Part shown: positions 61,085 to 64,000 of the stretch, piece after piece
Position numbering within the stretch: the first letter of the stretch is position 1
Layout of the letters: the number at the start of each line of letters is the position of its first letter
NCBI GenBank assembly: GCA_027484105.1
Contig: JAIXUG010000014.1
Location: 117,181-181,180, forward strand
Direction of reading: 5' to 3'
Length of the DNA stretch: 64,000 bases
From: Comamonadaceae bacterium
Lineage (GTDB): Bacteria; Pseudomonadota; Gammaproteobacteria; Burkholderiales; Burkholderiaceae_C
Position numbers and translations under genes: made by a program
The notes under the pieces: generated by a model
What the model was told of the DNA's origin: nothing
Database searches by the model: none
Seen by the model: only the letters and a program-made list of their open reading frames with translations

Positions 61085-62104
61085 ATGCCAAAGAAAAGCA
61101 CAACACCCCGCCGCCAATGGCTCAAAGCCGCCCTCAGTACCGGCTTGATGGCCGCTGCCTGCGCTGGCTTGGCCTTGAGCGCCAGCACGGCTGCAGCGCA
61201 AGCCGCTTACCCCGCCAAACCCATTCGCCTGGTGGTGCCCTTTGCGGTCGGTGGCGTGACCGACACCAGCGGGCGCCTGATCGCCGAGCAGCTGTCCAAG
61301 CGCTTGGGTCAGCAGGTGGTGGTGGACAACAAACCCGGCGCCTCGGGCAACATCGGCACCCAAATGGTGGCCGCGGCCGAGCCCGATGGCTACACCTTGC
61401 TGCTGGGCTTTGATGGCACCATGGTGATCAACCCGCACGTGTTTCCCAAAGTGGGTTTTGACACCGTCAAAGACTTTGCCCCCATCGGCAAAATTGGTGA
61501 CGCGATTTTGATTTTGGTGTCGCACCCCAGCGTGCCCGCCAAGACACTGCAGCAAGTGATCGCCCTGTCCAAAACCCAGTCGGGTGGCCTGTCGTATGGC
61601 ACCTCGGGCACGGGCGGTACGCCCCACCTGGCGGGTGAGTTGCTCAAGCAGCGCACCGGTGCCAACCTGGTTCACATCCCGTACAAAGGCGGTGGCCAGG
61701 CTTTGACCGATGTGCTGGGTGGCAACATTCCCTTGGTGTACACCGCTGTGGCGGGGGCTTTCCCCCACATCAAGTCGGGCAAGCTGCATGCGGTTGCCGT
61801 TTCCAGCGCCCAACGCGCCCCTTCTTTGCCGGACGTGCCCACATTCATTGAAGCGGGCTTGAACGATTTCGACATCAACTCCTGGGTGGGCCTGTTGGCC
61901 CCGGCCAAAACACCGCGTGCGATTGTGGAAAGGCTCAACAACGAGTTGAACGCGGTGCTGAATGACCCGGCGGTGCGCGATCGGCTGAACACCTTGGGCA
62001 TCACCGCCAGCCCGGGCGGCCCCGAAAAATTTGGCCGCGACATGGCGCGGGACCTGTCGCGCTACGCAGCCGTGGTCAAGTCGGCAGGCATCAAGGCCGA
62101 ATGA
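61085..62104 (+). CDS. Tripartite tricarboxylate (Bug/TctC) solute-binding protein
   Basis: 339 residues with a GGAG ribosome site 7 nt upstream. The N-terminus TPRRQWLKAALSTGLMAAAC resembles a twin-arginine or long Sec signal, cleaved after AAAQA. Bug blocks: YPAKPIRLVVPFAVGGVTD, VVDNKPGASGNIGTQMVAAA, PDGYTLLL, PYKGGGQALTDVLGGNIPL, LPDVPTFIEAGLNDFDINSW. It is co-transcribed with the PEP-mutase-family enzyme. It is the fourth orphan TctC in the window; no tctA/tctB is present. Confidence 0.9.
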   Translation: MPKKSTTPRRQWLKAALSTGLMAAACAGLALSASTAAAQAAYPAKPIRLVVPFAVGGVTDTSGRLIAEQLSKRLGQQVVVDNKPGASGNIGTQMVAAAEPDGYTLLLGFDGTMVINPHVFPKVGFDTVKDFAPIGKIGDAILILVSHPSVPAKTLQQVIALSKTQSGGLSYGTSGTGGTPHLAGELLKQRTGANLVHIPYKGGGQALTDVLGGNIPLVYTAVAGAFPHIKSGKLHAVAVSSAQRAPSLPDVPTFIEAGLNDFDINSWVGLLAPAKTPRAIVERLNNELNAVLNDPAVRDRLNTLGITASPGGPEKFGRDMARDLSRYAAVVKSAGIKAE

Positions 62105-62123
62105 TCTGCCCACTGGGCGCTTG

Positions 62124-63533
62124 TCAAAGTGCCCGTTGCTGCACCAGCGCGGGCAGCTGAAGGCAAACCCTGACTCCGCCGTCAGGGTGGTTGTCAATCT
62201 GCAAGCTGCCCCGGTGCTGTTGGGCAATGGATTTGGCAATGGACAGCCCTACGCCCAAGCCATCGGGTTTGGTGCTGAAAAACGGGGTTGCGATTTGCGC
62301 CAGCACGTCCGGGGTCATGCCGGGGCCGTTGTCCACCACCTCCAAGACGTGCGACGTTTTTTCTTGTCGGATGGTGATTTGGATGCGCCGATCTTGTTGC
62401 CCCTGTGTGGCCTGAATGGCGTTGCGCAAAACGTTTAGCAAAATTTGGGACAACTGAACGGCATCCCCCATGACCCATGCCTTCTCTTTGGGCAGTTCAA
62501 CCTGGATCTGCACCGATTCGTTGAATGACAAATCGTGGATCAGATCGTTCACATCGGCGATGACTTGGCCCAATTCGACCTGCTCAAACTGGATGTCCTT
62601 GGCGCGGATGAAGTTGCGGATCCGGTGCAGGATGTCGGTGGCTTTTTGGGTGTTGCGCTGCAAAGCCTGCAGGTCGTCCGGCAGAGATCGGCCGTCTTGG
62701 TATTCCTTCGCCATGGCCATGCGGTCAATGATCAGGTGAAGGTTGGTCAGGGGCTGGCTCAGCTCGTGTCCCAGTGAGGCGGCTATCTGCCCCAAGCTGC
62801 GTTGCCTCTCCAGTTGCGAGATCTGTTGAAGCAAGCGCGAGGCTTCTTCTTGCCGGGCTTGGGCTTGTGCGATGGCGAGCGATTTGCGGGTGACGCGTTC
62901 CATGACGATGCCCAGAAAACCGATGTTGCCCACCACCGAGGTCAGCACGCCCATGGTGATGACAAACATCGACAAGACATCGGCATTCAATGCCCCCGGT
63001 TGCGTCAAACCCAGCAAGACACTGATGGCCCTGAACGACAGCAGCATGCCTAGCGCCATGTACACCAGGGCCACCACCTGGGCGCTGAAGCTTTTGCGGC
63101 GCAGACCCAGCTCTCTGGCCAAGCCAGCCACCCAGAACAACATGCCGGCAACGATGCTGGAGCTCCAGAGAAAACGCCAGGTGGTGTTGACCCACCATGA
63201 GTTGAACAGCTCGTAGACGAGCCAGAACAAGAGGTTGAACACAACCAAGCCCATGACTGGCATGGAGCGTCCCAATTTGCGCCTCAAGGCCAGAATCCAC
63301 AGAGCCGCGCCTGAAAACAGCAGACCATTGGCCAGTCCGTGTGTCATCCATTCGGACAGCACGCCTCTGGATCCCAGCAACATCAAGCCCAAGCCAAAAA
63401 CCAAACCACCTGAGCACCACAAAGACAAGCCCCGTGAGGGTGTTTGTCGCAGCAACAGCCACAAGGCCGAGGGCATGGCCAGGAACAAGACCCCGGCAAT
63501 GAAGTAAGCGGTTGGAAAGTGAAAGAGTGTCAC
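62124..63533 (-). CDS. Membrane sensor histidine kinase
   Basis: 469 residues from a GTG start. The N-terminal ~210 residues are six to seven hydrophobic segments forming a membrane sensor, followed by a coiled coil (about 215-245, QAQARQEEASRLLQQISQLE). The kinase core has the H-box SLGHELSQPLTNLHLI, N-box LLNVLRNAIQATQGQ, G1 LEVVDNGPGM, F FFSTKPDG, and G2 GLGVGLSIAKSIAQ. It should autophosphorylate the H-box His in response to an unknown signal. No response regulator gene is adjacent in the window. Confidence 0.9.
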   Translation of the reverse strand: MTLFHFPTAYFIAGVLFLAMPSALWLLLRQTPSRGLSLWCSGGLVFGLGLMLLGSRGVLSEWMTHGLANGLLFSGAALWILALRRKLGRSMPVMGLVVFNLLFWLVYELFNSWWVNTTWRFLWSSSIVAGMLFWVAGLARELGLRRKSFSAQVVALVYMALGMLLSFRAISVLLGLTQPGALNADVLSMFVITMGVLTSVVGNIGFLGIVMERVTRKSLAIAQAQARQEEASRLLQQISQLERQRSLGQIAASLGHELSQPLTNLHLIIDRMAMAKEYQDGRSLPDDLQALQRNTQKATDILHRIRNFIRAKDIQFEQVELGQVIADVNDLIHDLSFNESVQIQVELPKEKAWVMGDAVQLSQILLNVLRNAIQATQGQQDRRIQITIRQEKTSHVLEVVDNGPGMTPDVLAQIATPFFSTKPDGLGVGLSIAKSIAQQHRGSLQIDNHPDGGVRVCLQLPALVQQRAL

Positions 63534-63954
63534 GCCATGCCTTCGTCGTGTCCAGGGCGACCTCGGTAGCCATGCAAATCAACATCTTTGCCGCCACAGG
63601 CTGTGAGCCTTGACCCGTTTTCTGTCGGATTAGTGAGACAAAATAGGGACATACTTATTTCACATTACCAGTTTACTTCATACAGTGAGTTTGTCGCTGC
63701 CGGGCTCAGTGCCGATACTGGGTCAAATTTCACCGGCTGCTGATCCCGCAGTACCCCCCCGATTCCGAAATGTGTCACCTTTCGGCAAGGAGAAATATGA
63801 TCTGCTCAATCGATAAATGTGTTGGGGAAGGCCAGGGTGTCTCCTAACCCATTGAGAGCGCTATGTTCTGGACAAAACACTAGGGTATACACCTGACGAA
63901 GCGATAGATTTTTCAAATATCATGCTTTATGAATTTTGAAATGAGGCCGTAGAG
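63534..63954. other. AT-rich intergenic region before the truncated last gene
   Basis: About 420 bp without a convincing gene. It changes abruptly to AT-rich sequence. It includes GGGACATACTTATTTCAC (63644-63661) and CTGGGTCAAATTTCACCGG (63719-63737), which resemble mobile-element edge sequences but cannot be assigned. No clear promoter was fixed. Confidence 0.4.
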
Positions 63955-64000
63955 ATGAAATTAGCAAAATTGGCAACAGGCTTTCTTACTGTTTCGCTCA
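63955..64000 (+). CDS. Start of an exported protein, cut by window end
   Basis: An ATG preceded by AGAG opens a frame encoding KLAKLATGFLTVSL, a lysine-rich start followed by a hydrophobic run, as in a Sec signal peptide. Only 15 codons are visible. Nothing can be said about the mature protein. Confidence 0.5.
   Translation, partial: MKLAKLATGFLTVSL

Overview
The window looks like chromosomal DNA of a Comamonadaceae-type betaproteobacterium (Burkholderiales), possibly Limnohabitans- or Rhodoferax-like. The evidence is moderately high GC, four orphan tripartite-tricarboxylate (Bug/TctC) binding proteins, a homocysteine-methyltransferase-only MetH half, the second Burkholderiales-type YebC, and family-level resemblance of many proteins. 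The genus is inference. I see no rRNA, tRNA, CRISPR array or intact transposase.

Layout. 1-4.7 kb: a decaying type I restriction-modification locus. HsdR (5' end outside the window) and an AlbA_2/ATPase-like protein look intact, but hsdS, rhuM and hsdM are broken by two deletions. 4.7-17.1 kb: mostly housekeeping and stand-alone genes (CBS protein, YebC, a haloacetate-dehalogenase-type hydrolase, EamA and MFS transporters, MetY, CoA-binding protein, TPR-methyltransferase, DUF2076, Hsp70-like, DUF3297, CoA transferase, HppD). 17.1-20.0 kb: an insertion hot spot between hppD and recQ. It holds an MGMT-like gene, a soxA pseudogene, a PIN-like gene in lower-GC DNA, and duplicated pieces of the recQ 3' end. 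20.0-25.9 kb: recQ, queC, a MetH half and two genes of four-carbon acid-sugar catabolism (otnK, ltnD).

26-50.8 kb is accessory catabolic DNA made of four regulated cassettes. (a) Esterase + Tat-type TctC, with a LysR gene. (b) MarR / TctC + CoA transferase + citrate-lyase-beta-like CoA lyase + SGNH hydrolase + SnoaL-like protein, bracketed by two copies of a denD-like epimerase, one of them a pseudogene. (c) A 12-gene minus-strand operon with a TRAP transporter, an extradiol (VOC) dioxygenase with all three metal ligands, a C-C-hydrolase-like alpha/beta hydrolase, Rieske ferredoxin, FAD monooxygenase, cyclase, cupin, SDR, FAH-family hydrolase and DenD, divergent from a LysR gene. This looks like an uncharacterised aromatic meta-cleavage pathway. 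(d) Amidohydrolase / GntR / TctC around a near-perfect 26-bp palindrome.

50.9-64 kb: a predicted lipoprotein methyltransferase, NIPSNAP, ArgE, universal stress protein, aldehyde dehydrogenase, pyroglutamyl peptidase, cytochrome c, MpaB-family protein, PH-like protein, lipocalin, a short-chain dehydrogenase lacking its YxxxK motif, a PEP-mutase/isocitrate-lyase-family enzyme with its own TctC, a membrane histidine kinase, and the start of an exported protein cut by the window end.

How the genes work together: in several cassettes a periplasmic binding protein (TctC or TRAP) is co-transcribed with the enzymes for one substrate and sits next to a dedicated regulator with a visible palindromic operator. 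This fits an opportunist that scavenges organic acids and aromatic compounds.
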